Positions 41,594 to 49,832 are shown, numbered from the stretch's first letter. The stretch is 64,000 bases of DNA from Streptomyces dysideae (GCF_001514305.1 NZ_KQ949083.1:89257-153256), one strand, 5' to 3'. Translations and numbers: made by a program. The notes: a model not told the origin generated them from the letters alone.

Positions 41594-43192
41594 GTGAGTC
41601 GACCCCGCATCGTGATCGTCGGTGCCGGATTCGCCGGATACCGCACGGCCCGCACCCTGTCCCGGCTGAGCCGCGGCAAGGCCGACATCACCCTGCTGAA
41701 CCCGACCGACTACTTCCTGTATCTGCCCCTGCTTCCCCAGGTCGCCGCCGGCATCCTGGAACCACGCAGGGTGACCGTCTCGCTCTCCGGTACCCTGCCC
41801 GACGTCCGGCTGGTGCTGGGCGAGGCCCACGGCGTCGACCTCGACGGGCACTCCGTGCACTACACCGACCCCGAGGGCGATCCCGGCACACTCGGTTTCG
41901 ACCGGCTGGTGCTCGCCGCCGGCAGCGTCAACAAGCTGCTCCCCATTCCAGGCGTCGCCGAGCACGCCCACGGCTTCCGCGGGCTGCCGGAAGCGCTGTA
42001 TCTGCGCGATCACGTGACCCGGCAGGTGGAGCTGGCGGCCGCCGCCGCCGACGACGCCGAGGGCTGCGCCGCCCGCTGCACCTTCGTGGTGGTCGGCGCC
42101 GGATACACCGGCACCGAGGTCGCCGCGCACGGGCAGCTGTTCACCGACGCACAGGTACGCAAGCACCCGCTGCGGGCCGGGATGCGGCCGCGCTGGCTGC
42201 TGCTCGACATCGCCGACCGCGTCCTGCCCGAACTGGACGAGCGGCTCTCCCGCACGGCCGACAAGGTGCTCCGCAAGCGGGGCGTCGACGTGCGGATGGG
42301 CACCTCCGTGAAGGAGGCCACGCACAGCGGAGTCCTGCTCACCGACGGCGAGTTCATCGACACCCGCACCCTGGTGTGGTGCGTGGGCGTACGGCCCGAT
42401 CCGCTCGTCGAGTCCCTCGGGCTGCCCATGGAACGCGGCCGGCTGCTCGTCGACCCGCACCTCCAGGTGCCGGGCCGGCCCGAGCTGTTCGCGTGCGGGG
42501 ACGCGGCCGCCGTGCCCGACCTGGACAAGCCCGGTCGCGGGGGGTCTGGGGGGTCTCCCCCAGAGAGGCACAGCACTCCGATGACCGCCCAACACGCCTG
42601 GCGGCAGGGCAAGGCCGCCGCGCACAACGTGGCCGCGTCGCTCGGCGCCGGCGAACGGCGCGCCTACCGCCACCGCGACAAGGGCTTCGCCGTCGACCTC
42701 GGCGGCGTACAGGCCGCCGCCAACCCCCTCGGCGTCCCGTTGTCCGGCCCGGCCGCCGGCGCGGTCACCCGCGGCTACCACCTCGCCGCGATGCCCGGCA
42801 ACCGCGTCCGGGTCGCCGCCGACTGGCTGCTGGACGCCGTACTGCCGCGCCAGGCCGTCCAGTTGGGCCTCGTGCGGTCCTGGTCGGTGCCGCTGGACAC
42901 GGAGTCGCCCGAGCTGGCCCGGGTGCCGGGCCGGCCGGAGCCCAGGGGGGACGGAACGAAGACCCCGGAGGACGTCATGAAGGAACAGGATGCCAGGCAG
43001 GACACGGATGCCACGCAGGACACGGACGTGGTGCGGGACACCGGATCGCCGACCATCGTGGCCGGGCCCGAGGCCAGGAAGCGGGTCCAGGAGGACGACG
43101 CCGAGAAGTCCGGCGCCGCCCAGCACGACGAACCTCCCGGCCCGGTCAAGGAAGAGGACATTCCCGAAGACCCCGCAGAAGGAGACTCATGA
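41594..43192 (+). CDS. NAD(P)/FAD-dependent oxidoreductase (NDH-2-like) with acidic C-terminal tail
   Basis: This 532-residue flavoprotein has two dinucleotide-binding motifs, VIVGAGFAGYRTARTL at the start and VVVGAGYTGTEVAAHG near residue 165, and the FAD-ring motif ELFACGDAAAVPD near 295. It resembles type II NADH:quinone oxidoreductases. A short in-frame palindromic insertion lies near residue 315. From about residue 462 on, the sequence becomes a charged Asp/Glu-rich tail; an internal ATG there (42977) has its own GGAGG. GTG at 41594 follows GGAGG. Its stop overlaps the transketolase start. Confidence 0.88.
   Translation: MSRPRIVIVGAGFAGYRTARTLSRLSRGKADITLLNPTDYFLYLPLLPQVAAGILEPRRVTVSLSGTLPDVRLVLGEAHGVDLDGHSVHYTDPEGDPGTLGFDRLVLAAGSVNKLLPIPGVAEHAHGFRGLPEALYLRDHVTRQVELAAAAADDAEGCAARCTFVVVGAGYTGTEVAAHGQLFTDAQVRKHPLRAGMRPRWLLLDIADRVLPELDERLSRTADKVLRKRGVDVRMGTSVKEATHSGVLLTDGEFIDTRTLVWCVGVRPDPLVESLGLPMERGRLLVDPHLQVPGRPELFACGDAAAVPDLDKPGRGGSGGSPPERHSTPMTAQHAWRQGKAAAHNVAASLGAGERRAYRHRDKGFAVDLGGVQAAANPLGVPLSGPAAGAVTRGYHLAAMPGNRVRVAADWLLDAVLPRQAVQLGLVRSWSVPLDTESPELARVPGRPEPRGDGTKTPEDVMKEQDARQDTDATQDTDVVRDTGSPTIVAGPEARKRVQEDDAEKSGAAQHDEPPGPVKEEDIPEDPAEGDS
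42533..42577. repeat. Small palindromic insertion inside the NDH-2-like gene
   Basis: TCTGGGG...CCCCAGA arms flank a short loop, within a G-rich then C-rich segment. It adds about 13 Gly/Ser/Pro/Arg residues (RGGSGGSPPERHS) just before TPMTAQHAWRQGKAAA, where homologues have a short loop. This is a different palindromic type from copies A and B. Confidence 0.5.
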
Positions 43193-45045
43193 ACGCCGCT
43201 GAACTCGTCGAACTGGGCCAGCAGTTGCGCGTGGACAGCGTACGGGCCTCCGCCGCCGCGGGGTCCGGGCATCCGACGTCCTCGATGTCCGCCGCCGACC
43301 TGATGGCCGTACTCCTCGCCAACCACCTCCGCTACGACTTCGAGCGCCCCGCCCACCCCGGCAACGACCGTTTCGTCCTCTCCAAGGGACACGCCTCGCC
43401 CCTGCTGTACTCCGCGTACAAGGCGGCCGGCGCCGTCGAGGACGCCGAACTGCTCACCTTCCGCAAGCTGGGCAGCGCCCTCGAAGGACACCCCACGCCC
43501 CGCCGGCTGCCCTGGCTGGAGACGGCCACCGGCTCGCTCGGGCAGGGACTGCCGGTCGGCGTCGGCATCGCGCTCGCCGGAAAGCGGCTGGACCGCACCG
43601 GTTACCGCGTATGGGTGCTGTGCGGGGACAGCGAACTGGCCGAGGGATCCATCTGGGAGGCCGCCGAACACGCCTCCTACGAGAACCTCGACAACCTCAC
43701 CGCGATCATCGACGTCAACCGGCTCGGCCAGCGCGGCCCGACCCGGCACGGCCACGACCTCGACGCCTACGCCCGCCGCTTCCAGGCCTTCGGCTGGCAC
43801 ACCGTGGAGATCGACGGCCACGACGTCGACGCCATCGACCGTGCCTACGGCGAGGCCAGGTCCACCACCGGTCAGCCGACCGCGATCCTCGCCCGCACCC
43901 TCAAGGGCAAGGGCGTCGAGGCCGTCCAGGACCGCGAGGGCCTGCACGGCAAGCCCCTGCCGGACGCCGACGAGGCCATCGCCGAACTCGGCGGCCGCCG
44001 CGACCTGCGCGTCCACGTCCACGAACCGCCCGCCGCCCGCATGCTGCACGCCGTACGCGCCGGACACCTCGAGCTGCCCCGCTGGGACAAGGGGGACTCC
44101 GAAAAAGGGGTGGCCACCCGCAACGCCTACGGCCAGGCGCTCGCCGCCCTCGGCACCGGACGAGGCGACATCGTCGCCCTGGACGGCGAGGTCAGCGACT
44201 CCACCCGGGCCGAGTTCTTCGCCAAGGAACACCCCGACCGGTTCTTCGAGTGCTACATCGCCGAACAGCAGATGGTCGCCGCCGCGGTGGGCCTCGCGAC
44301 GCGCGGCTGGGTGCCGTACGCCTCCACCTTCGCCGCCTTCCTCACGCGCGCGTACGACTTCGTCCGCATGGCGTCCGTCAGTGGCGCCGGCATCAACCTG
44401 GTCGGCTCGCACGCGGGCGTCGCGATCGGGCCGGACGGGCCCAGCCAGATGGGCCTGGAGGACCTGGCGATGATGCGGGCCGTGCACGGCTCGACCGTGC
44501 TCTACCCGTGCGACGCCAACCAGACCGCGCGTCTCGTCGCCGCCATGGCCGGCCTGGACGGCATCCGCTATCTGCGCACCTCGCGCGGCGAGAGCCCCGT
44601 CATCTACGGGCCCGACGAGGACTTCCCGGTCGGCGGCAGCAAGGTGCTGCGCGCCTCCGAACGCGACCGTATGACCCTCGTCGCCGCCGGCGTCACCGTG
44701 CACGAGGCGCTCGCCGCCGCCGACGCCCTCGACCGGGAGGGCATCCAGGTCCGCGTCATCGACCTCTACTCGGTCAAACCCGTCGACCGGCCCACCCTGC
44801 GCCGGGCCGCCGAGGACACCGGCTGTCTCGTCACCGTCGAGGACCACCACGAGGAGGGCGGCCTCGGCGACGCCGTCCTGGACGCCTTCCTCGACGGCCG
44901 CCCGGTGCCGCGCCTGGTGCGCCTCGCCGTCCGCGGCATGCCGGGCTCGGCCGCTCCCGACCAGCAGCTGCACGCGGCGGGCATCGACGCCGAGTCCATC
45001 GCGGCGGCCGGCCGGCTCCTGGTGGAGGAGGCGGTCGTGCGATGA
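43189..45045 (+). CDS. tkt: Transketolase
   Basis: This 618-residue single-chain transketolase moves two-carbon units between sugar phosphates with thiamine diphosphate. It shows the substrate histidine in SGHPTSS-like sequence near residue 26, the TPP motif GDSELAEGSIWEAA near 145 (GDSE...N pattern ending IIDVNRLGQ) and, in the pyrimidine-binding domain, the catalytic glutamate in CYIAEQQMVAAAVG near 362. Length fits the mammalian-like short class rather than the 660-residue bacterial class. The ATG overlaps the oxidoreductase stop, and the stop overlaps the polymerase start, so three genes are tightly coupled. Confidence 0.93.
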   Translation: MNAAELVELGQQLRVDSVRASAAAGSGHPTSSMSAADLMAVLLANHLRYDFERPAHPGNDRFVLSKGHASPLLYSAYKAAGAVEDAELLTFRKLGSALEGHPTPRRLPWLETATGSLGQGLPVGVGIALAGKRLDRTGYRVWVLCGDSELAEGSIWEAAEHASYENLDNLTAIIDVNRLGQRGPTRHGHDLDAYARRFQAFGWHTVEIDGHDVDAIDRAYGEARSTTGQPTAILARTLKGKGVEAVQDREGLHGKPLPDADEAIAELGGRRDLRVHVHEPPAARMLHAVRAGHLELPRWDKGDSEKGVATRNAYGQALAALGTGRGDIVALDGEVSDSTRAEFFAKEHPDRFFECYIAEQQMVAAAVGLATRGWVPYASTFAAFLTRAYDFVRMASVSGAGINLVGSHAGVAIGPDGPSQMGLEDLAMMRAVHGSTVLYPCDANQTARLVAAMAGLDGIRYLRTSRGESPVIYGPDEDFPVGGSKVLRASERDRMTLVAAGVTVHEALAAADALDREGIQVRVIDLYSVKPVDRPTLRRAAEDTGCLVTVEDHHEEGGLGDAVLDAFLDGRPVPRLVRLAVRGMPGSAAPDQQLHAAGIDAESIAAAGRLLVEEAVVR

Positions 45046-45977
45046 CCGGCGACGACGTGCGGACCGTACGGGCCGGGCGCCGCACCGTGGAAGTCCACCG
45101 CTGGGACAAGGTGCTCTTCCCCGGCCGCGGGGACAGCAAGGAGTACACCAAGGGCGATCTCGTCGACTACTACCGGGCCGTCGCCCCGTTCATGCTGCCG
45201 CACCTGCGCGGTCGCCCCCTGATGCTGGAACGGCACCCGGACGGCCTCGACGGCGAGCGGTTCATGCAGAAGAACACCCCGGACCACTATCCGGACTGGA
45301 TCACCCGCGTCGAGGTCCCCAAGGAGGGCGGCACCGTCCTCCACACCGTCTGCGACGACACCGCCACCCTGGTCCACCTCGCCGACCAGGCCTGCCTCAC
45401 CCTGCACCGCTGGCTCTCCCGCGCCGACAGCACCGACCACCCCGACCGGATGGTCTTCGACCTCGACCCGGCCGAGAACGACTTCGGGCAAGTACGGGAG
45501 GCGGCAGGTCTGTTGGGCGAGCTCCTCGACGAACTGGAGCTGCCCTCCGTCCTGATGACCACCGGCTCACGCGGCCTGCACGTCGTCGTCCACCTGAATG
45601 GCCGTCATGACGTCGACGAAGTACGGGAGTTCGCCCGCGACGTCGCCGACGCCCTCGCCGAGGCCCACCCCGACCGGCTCACCACCGCCGCCCGCAAGAA
45701 GGACCGCGGCGACCGCCTCTACCTCGACGTGCAGCGCAACGCCTACGCCCAGACCGCCGTCGCCCCCTACGCCGTCCGGGCCAGGCCCGGCGCCCCCGTG
45801 GCCACCCCGCTCACCTGGGCCGAGCTGGCCGCCCCGGACCTCGACGCCCGCCGCTGGTCCATCGCCGACGCCGTCTACCAGGCCCGCACCGACCCCTGGT
45901 CCGACGTACCGGCCCGGGGCCACGCCCTGGGACCCGCGCGACGCCGTCTCGACGCACTGCGTGGGCACAGCACGTAA
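45042..45977 (+). CDS. Stand-alone LigD-type (non-homologous end-joining) polymerase/primase domain protein
   Basis: This 311-residue protein matches the polymerase (PolDom, archaeo-eukaryotic primase-like) domain of LigD. It has the metal-binding DxD in MVFDLDPAEN near residue 140, LMTTGSRGLHVVVHL near 175 and the region LDVQRNAYAQTAVAPYAVR near 232. No ligase or nuclease domain and no ku gene is adjacent. It probably fills gaps during end joining or primes repair. It is coupled (ATGA) to transketolase and followed by a small hairpin at 45976-45989. Confidence 0.9.
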   Translation: MTGDDVRTVRAGRRTVEVHRWDKVLFPGRGDSKEYTKGDLVDYYRAVAPFMLPHLRGRPLMLERHPDGLDGERFMQKNTPDHYPDWITRVEVPKEGGTVLHTVCDDTATLVHLADQACLTLHRWLSRADSTDHPDRMVFDLDPAENDFGQVREAAGLLGELLDELELPSVLMTTGSRGLHVVVHLNGRHDVDEVREFARDVADALAEAHPDRLTTAARKKDRGDRLYLDVQRNAYAQTAVAPYAVRARPGAPVATPLTWAELAAPDLDARRWSIADAVYQARTDPWSDVPARGHALGPARRRLDALRGHST

Positions 45978-45985
45978 ACCCGTGG

Positions 45986-46009
45986 GTTTGCCCAACTCGC
46001 CCTGGGCCA
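45986..46009 (+). promoter_or_regulatory. Candidate SigB-like promoter and overlapping hairpin upstream of the gas vesicle operon
   Basis: GTTT (45986-45989), 14 bases, GGGCCA (46004-46009) resembles the SigB pattern but the second box lacks TAC. The first box also belongs to an AAACCC/GGGTTT hairpin (45976-45989) that could end the preceding operon. Confidence 0.35.
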
Positions 46010-46029
46010 CTCGACGTTCGAGGGGGCCC

Positions 46030-46365
46030 ATGACCAATTCACACAACCATCCCAAGTCATCCGAACAGAACTCAGGCGGGGCGGACGGCAGGCCCGGCCC
46101 CATGGAAGTGCTGCACCAGGCACGCGCCCAGCTCGCCGAACTCACCGGCATGACCACCGAAACCGTGTCGTCCTTCGAACAGACCGAGGACGGCGGCTGG
46201 GCGCTGGAGATCGAGGTCCTGGAACTGGCCCGTGTCCCCGACACGATGAGTCTGCTGGCCGGCTACCAGGTCGACCTCGACCCCGAGGGACGGCTCACCG
46301 GCTACCGGCGGCTGCGCCGCTACGAACGCGGACGCTCCGACGCACACCGGCCCGGCGGCCGTTAG
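46030..46365 (+). CDS. gvpO: Gas vesicle protein GvpO
   Basis: This 111-residue protein is the first gene of the gas vesicle operon. It matches GvpO: a charged N-terminus, then VLHQARAQLAELTGMTTETVSSFEQT and GWALEIEVLELARVPDTMSLL, ending YRRLRRYERGR. GvpO is an accessory protein needed for vesicle production in halophilic archaea and conserved at the start of actinobacterial gvp clusters. AGGGGG precedes the ATG. Confidence 0.93.
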   Translation: MTNSHNHPKSSEQNSGGADGRPGPMEVLHQARAQLAELTGMTTETVSSFEQTEDGGWALEIEVLELARVPDTMSLLAGYQVDLDPEGRLTGYRRLRRYERGRSDAHRPGGR

Positions 46366-46408
46366 ACCGCCCGCCCACCTGACACCCACAGAAGGAGGAA
46401 CGGTCGGC

Positions 46409-46834
46409 ATGACCGTCGTCCCGGCACAGCAGACCGGCGGCGGAGGCGGCACCAGCGGCCTCTACGACGTTCTGGAACTCGTCCTCGACCGGGGACTCGT
46501 CATCGACGCGTTCGTACGTGTCTCCCTGGTCGGCATCGAAATACTCAAGATCGACGTCCGTGTCGTCGTGGCCAGCGTCGACACCTACCTCCGCTTCGCC
46601 GAGGCATGCAACCGGCTCGACCTGGAGGCCGGACCCCGCAAGAGCCCGGGCCTGCCCGACGTGGTCGGACAGATCACCGAGTCCGGCGCCCGCGGCAAGT
46701 CCAAGGGGGCGCTGTCCGGCGCCGCCGAGACCATCTCCGACGCCTTCAAGCAGGCGCGCGGGGAGGGCGAGTCCGAATCCCGGCCGCGCGCCCGCAAGTC
46801 CACCGCCGCGCGCAGGAAGGAGGAACAGGAGTGA
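46409..46834 (+). CDS. gvpA: Gas vesicle structural protein GvpA
   Basis: This 141-residue protein has the GvpA core (about residues 18-70: LYDVLELVLDRGLVIDAFVR, GIEILKIDVRVVVASVDTYL), which forms the amphipathic vesicle shell, and a C-terminal charged extension (about 75-141) typical of Streptomyces copies. AAGGAGG precedes the ATG. Its stop overlaps the GvpF start. Confidence 0.94.
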   Translation: MTVVPAQQTGGGGGTSGLYDVLELVLDRGLVIDAFVRVSLVGIEILKIDVRVVVASVDTYLRFAEACNRLDLEAGPRKSPGLPDVVGQITESGARGKSKGALSGAAETISDAFKQARGEGESESRPRARKSTAARRKEEQE

Positions 46835-47628
46835 GTACGTACGTGTACGGCATCACAGCGAGCTCGCATCCGAAACCTCCCAAGGACATGACCGGCGTCG
46901 GCGACCCGCCCCGCCCCCTACGCATCCTCGAAGAGGGCGAGCTGGCCGCCCTGGTCAGCGACGCGCCCGAGGGACTGCGCCCCAAGCGCAGGGACCTGCT
47001 CGCCCACCAGAACGTGCTCGCCGAGACCGGCGCCGCCGGCTGCGTGCTGCCCATGCGGTTCGGCAGCGTCGCCCCCGACGACACCACCGTCACCGGCGTC
47101 CTCGCCGAACATGCCGACCACTACAAGGAGCGGCTGCTGGCCCTTGACGGCAAGACCGAGTACAACGTCAAGGCCATCCACCAGGAAGAGGCCGTCCTGC
47201 ACCGCGTGATGTCCGAGAACCCGGAGATCCGCGCCCTCACCGAGGCCAACCGGGCGGCCGACGGCGGCAGTCACGAGCAGCGGCTGCGGCTCGGCGAGAT
47301 GGTGGTCGCCGCGGTCAAGGCCCGCGAGGCCGAGGACGCCGTCGAGGTACGGCGCGCACTGGAGCCGAACGCCGCCGCGGTCAGCGTCGGCCCCGACTCC
47401 ACCGGCTGGCTCGCCAATGTGTCGTTCCTGGTGGACCGCGACACCGCCGACGTGTTCCTGGCCGCCGCCGAGGAGGTCCGCAAGGGCCATCCCCACCTCG
47501 AACTGCGCCTCCATGGACCCCTGCCGCCGTACAGCTTCGTCGAACCCGGCGCCGCGGAACCCGCGGGCACGACGGGCGCCTTCGGCACGGTCGTGGAGAT
47601 GGGGGCACCCCCATCCGAACGGAGCTGA
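46831..47628 (+). CDS. gvpF: Gas vesicle protein GvpF/L family
   Basis: This 265-residue protein begins STYVYGITASSHP and contains VLPMRFGSVAPDD and YNVKAIHQEE, hallmark regions of GvpF/GvpL accessory proteins that bind GvpA during vesicle assembly. GTG at 46831 follows AGGAGG-like sequence and overlaps the gvpA stop. The C-terminus reads VVEMG-APPSERS and seems altered by a small palindrome, GATGGGGG-CA-CCCCCATC at 47598-47615, so the native end may have been replaced. Confidence 0.92.
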   Translation: MSTYVYGITASSHPKPPKDMTGVGDPPRPLRILEEGELAALVSDAPEGLRPKRRDLLAHQNVLAETGAAGCVLPMRFGSVAPDDTTVTGVLAEHADHYKERLLALDGKTEYNVKAIHQEEAVLHRVMSENPEIRALTEANRAADGGSHEQRLRLGEMVVAAVKAREAEDAVEVRRALEPNAAAVSVGPDSTGWLANVSFLVDRDTADVFLAAAEEVRKGHPHLELRLHGPLPPYSFVEPGAAEPAGTTGAFGTVVEMGAPPSERS

Positions 47629-47644
47629 GGAAGGGGGAGAAGCG

Positions 47645-47908
47645 GTGGGACTGGTCTCGGAGGTGTTGCTGCTGCCGTTCGCCCCGGTGCGCGGCAGCGC
47701 ATGGGTGATCGGACAGGTACTGGACGAGGCGGAGCGGATCTACTACGACCCGGCCACCGTCAGGTCCGAACTCGCCCGATTGGAGGAGCTGTTGGAGACG
47801 GGCGAGATCGACGAGGAGGAGTTCGGCCGCCGGGAGGACGAACTCCTCGACCGGCTGGAGACCGGTCTGCACGGTGGAGTGGGCACAGGCGACGGGACGG
47901 CGCGATGA
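47645..47908 (+). CDS. gvpG: Gas vesicle protein GvpG
   Basis: This 87-residue protein matches GvpG: VLLLPFAPVRGSAWVIGQVL followed by a helical segment EAERIYYDPATVRSELARLE, and EEEFGRREDELLDRL. It is an accessory protein of vesicle assembly. The start is GTG, with GGGGGAG upstream. Its stop overlaps a 30-codon open frame. Confidence 0.92.
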   Translation: MGLVSEVLLLPFAPVRGSAWVIGQVLDEAERIYYDPATVRSELARLEELLETGEIDEEEFGRREDELLDRLETGLHGGVGTGDGTAR

Positions 47909-47997
47909 ACCGAGTGGGACCGGGCCTCGCGAAAGGGGCCGGAAGGGAAGATGCCGAGCACGAGGCCGAGTACGCCAGAAGCGGGAGCCGCGTATGA
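47905..47997 (+). CDS. 30-residue coupling ORF between gvpG and gvpJ
   Basis: MNRVGPGLAKGAGREDAEHE... starts with an ATGA overlap on gvpG and ends with an ATGA overlap on gvpJ. It occupies the place where related Streptomyces clusters have gvpY and gvpZ. It may be a degenerate gvpY/Z remnant kept for translational coupling, or a non-functional spacer. No similarity is recognised with confidence. Confidence 0.45.
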   Translation: MNRVGPGLAKGAGREDAEHEAEYARSGSRV

Positions 47998-48320
47998 CGA
48001 CCCCCGGCCGGCTTCCCGAGTCCTACGGCGCGAACGGCGGCGCCAATCTCGCCGACATCCTGGAGCGTGTGCTCGACAAGGGCGTCGTCATCGCGGGCGA
48101 CATCCGGATCAACCTGCTCGACATCGAGCTGCTCACCGTGAAACTGAGGCTCATCGTCGCCTCGGTCGACAAGGCGAGGGAGATGGGCATCGACTGGTGG
48201 GAGGACGACCCGGCGCTCTCGACGCGCGCCCGGCGCGACGAGCTGGCCCGCGAGAACGCCGAGCTGCGCGAGCGGCTGGCCGCTCTCGAGCCCGGCCGCG
48301 GAAGGGAGGAGGCCCGATGA
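47994..48320 (+). CDS. gvpJ: Gas vesicle GvpA/GvpJ-family protein
   Basis: This 108-residue protein carries the GvpA-like core (NLADILERVLDKGVVIAGDI, LLDIELLTVKLRLIVASVDK) followed by WWEDDPALSTRARR and a helical tail, as in GvpJ proteins that cap or nucleate the vesicle. Its ATG overlaps the small ORF stop. Its own stop overlaps the gvpL start. Confidence 0.92.
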   Translation: MTTPGRLPESYGANGGANLADILERVLDKGVVIAGDIRINLLDIELLTVKLRLIVASVDKAREMGIDWWEDDPALSTRARRDELARENAELRERLAALEPGRGREEAR

Positions 48321-49129
48321 CCGGTCTGCGCTACGTCTACGCGATCTGCCGCCCGTTCCGGTCCGCCCTGCAGGCCCAGCTGACCGGGGTCGCGGGCGAG
48401 CCGCCGAAGCAGCTGACGCACCACGGCCTGGTCGCCGTCGTCAGCACCGTGCCGGAGGGGATCTTCGCCGAGGAGCCGCTCCGCGCCCATCTGGAGGACC
48501 TGGACTGGCTGACCGAGACGGCCAGGGCCCACCAGGGCGTCATCGACGCGCTCACCGCGGTCACCACTCCGCTGCCGTTGCGGCTCGCCACCGTCTTCCG
48601 GGACGACAGCGGCGTACGCACGATGATCGAGGCGCGCGAGGCACATTTCCGGGCAGCCCTCGACCGGCTGGAGGGCCGGGTGGAGTGGGGCGTCAAGGTC
48701 TACGTCGAGACGGGCTCCCCGGATACGGACGCGGAGGTCGGCATCGAGCCCGCGCCGGCGCGGCAGCCCGTGTCCGGGCGGGACTATCTGCGGCAGCGGC
48801 GTTCGCGCGTACGGGCCCACGAGGATCTCTGGCAGCGGGTCGAGAGGTTCGCGAGCCGGCTGCACGGAACGCTGTCGAGTTACGCCGAGGATTCCCGGCT
48901 GCACGCCCCACAGAACTCCGCGCTTTCCGGCGCGGCCGGCCGGAACGTGCTGAATGCCGCCTATCTCGTCCCGCGTGCGGATTCCGAGGAATTCGTCGAA
49001 CTCGTGGACCGGGAGAAGGACGACGCCCCGGGAATGCGCGTCGAACTCACCGGCCCCTGGGCCACCTATTCCTTCACAGGAGACTTCACAGCGGACTTCA
49101 CCGGAGACTTCACGGGAGAGAAACCTTGA
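48317..49129 (+). CDS. gvpL: Gas vesicle protein GvpL/F family
   Basis: This 270-residue protein is the second GvpF/L homologue (RYVYAICRPF, GLVAVVSTVPEGIFAEEPLR, WGVKVYVETGSP). The C-terminus ends in tandem FTGDFTADFTGDFT repeats encoded by short DNA repeats, which is unusual and probably disordered. It is coupled to gvpJ and to gvpS by overlapping stop and start codons. Confidence 0.92.
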   Translation: MTGLRYVYAICRPFRSALQAQLTGVAGEPPKQLTHHGLVAVVSTVPEGIFAEEPLRAHLEDLDWLTETARAHQGVIDALTAVTTPLPLRLATVFRDDSGVRTMIEAREAHFRAALDRLEGRVEWGVKVYVETGSPDTDAEVGIEPAPARQPVSGRDYLRQRRSRVRAHEDLWQRVERFASRLHGTLSSYAEDSRLHAPQNSALSGAAGRNVLNAAYLVPRADSEEFVELVDREKDDAPGMRVELTGPWATYSFTGDFTADFTGDFTGEKP

Positions 49130-49314
49130 CCGTCATCGAACGCCGCGAGATCGCCCTCGTCGACCTCCTCGACCGGCTGCTGGCCGGCGGGGTCGTCATC
49201 ACGGGGGACATCACCCTGCGCGTCGCCGACGTCGACCTCGTCCGCGTCGACCTGAACGCGCTGATCAGCTCGGTGAACGAGCGGGTTCCCGCGCCGTGGG
49301 GTGAGCTGACGTGA
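49126..49314 (+). CDS. gvpS: Gas vesicle GvpA-like protein GvpS
   Basis: This 62-residue protein is a short member of the GvpA family (ALVDLLDRLLAGGVVITGDI, VDLVRVDLNALISSVNE), as in GvpS of Streptomyces clusters. The start is TTG at 49126, overlapping the gvpL stop; GGGAGAG is upstream. Its stop overlaps gvpK. Confidence 0.88.
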   Translation: MTVIERREIALVDLLDRLLAGGVVITGDITLRVADVDLVRVDLNALISSVNERVPAPWGELT

Positions 49315-49595
49315 CGGCACGCCGCAACCGGCTGGACCTCGACCCGGACACCGTGGAGCGGGACCTGGTCAAACTCGTCCTGACCGTCGTGGAGCTGCTG
49401 CGCCAGCTGATGGAACGCCAAGCGCTGCGCCGCTTCGACGAGGGCGGGCTGACCGAGGAACAGGAGGAACGCATCGGGCTCACGCTGATGCTGCTCGACG
49501 ACCGCATGACCGAGCTGCAGGAGCGCTACGGCCTGCGGCCCGAGGACCTGAACCTGGACCTCGGGCCGCTCGGACCACTGCTTCCGCGGGACTGA
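49311..49595 (+). CDS. gvpK: Gas vesicle protein GvpK
   Basis: This 94-residue protein matches GvpK: LDLDPDTVERDLVKLVLTVV, LLRQLMERQALRRFDEG and GLTEEQEERIGLTLMLL. It starts at GTG 49311, overlapping gvpS, and ends the operon. GvpK is a conserved accessory protein whose exact role is not settled. Confidence 0.93.
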   Translation: MTARRNRLDLDPDTVERDLVKLVLTVVELLRQLMERQALRRFDEGGLTEEQEERIGLTLMLLDDRMTELQERYGLRPEDLNLDLGPLGPLLPRD

Positions 49596-49619
49596 GATCA
49601 GTTCACCACTGAAATCAGT

Positions 49620-49790
49620 TCACCACCGGTACCAGCGACCCCTGCCACCGGCCGCCGTCGTGCCACGCACGAAGAACCCCAGCAGCCACAGCACAAGAAC
49701 CGCCAGAGCGATGTACCAGAGCAGGTCCACCGCGAATCCGGCGCCGAAGAGAATCAGCGCCAAAACCAACACGAGCAGGATGGGAACCAT
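49620..49790 (-). CDS. Small hydrophobic membrane protein (DUF5670-like)
   Basis: This 56-residue protein begins MVPILLVLVLALILFGAGFA and continues with a second hydrophobic stretch (DLLWYIALAVLVLWLLGFFV), then a basic, aromatic tail RGRWYRW. It resembles the small hydrophobic (lmo0937/DUF5670) proteins common in Streptomyces and often linked to stress. A strong AGGAGGTT site lies upstream of the ATG at 49790. It converges on gvpK. The short direct repeat ATCAGTTCACCAC overlaps its 3' end. Confidence 0.8.
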   Translation of the reverse strand: MVPILLVLVLALILFGAGFAVDLLWYIALAVLVLWLLGFFVRGTTAAGGRGRWYRW

Positions 49791-49832
49791 AGTGAGAACC
49801 TCCTGCTCACCGGGTTTCCAGGAATGCGCGGA

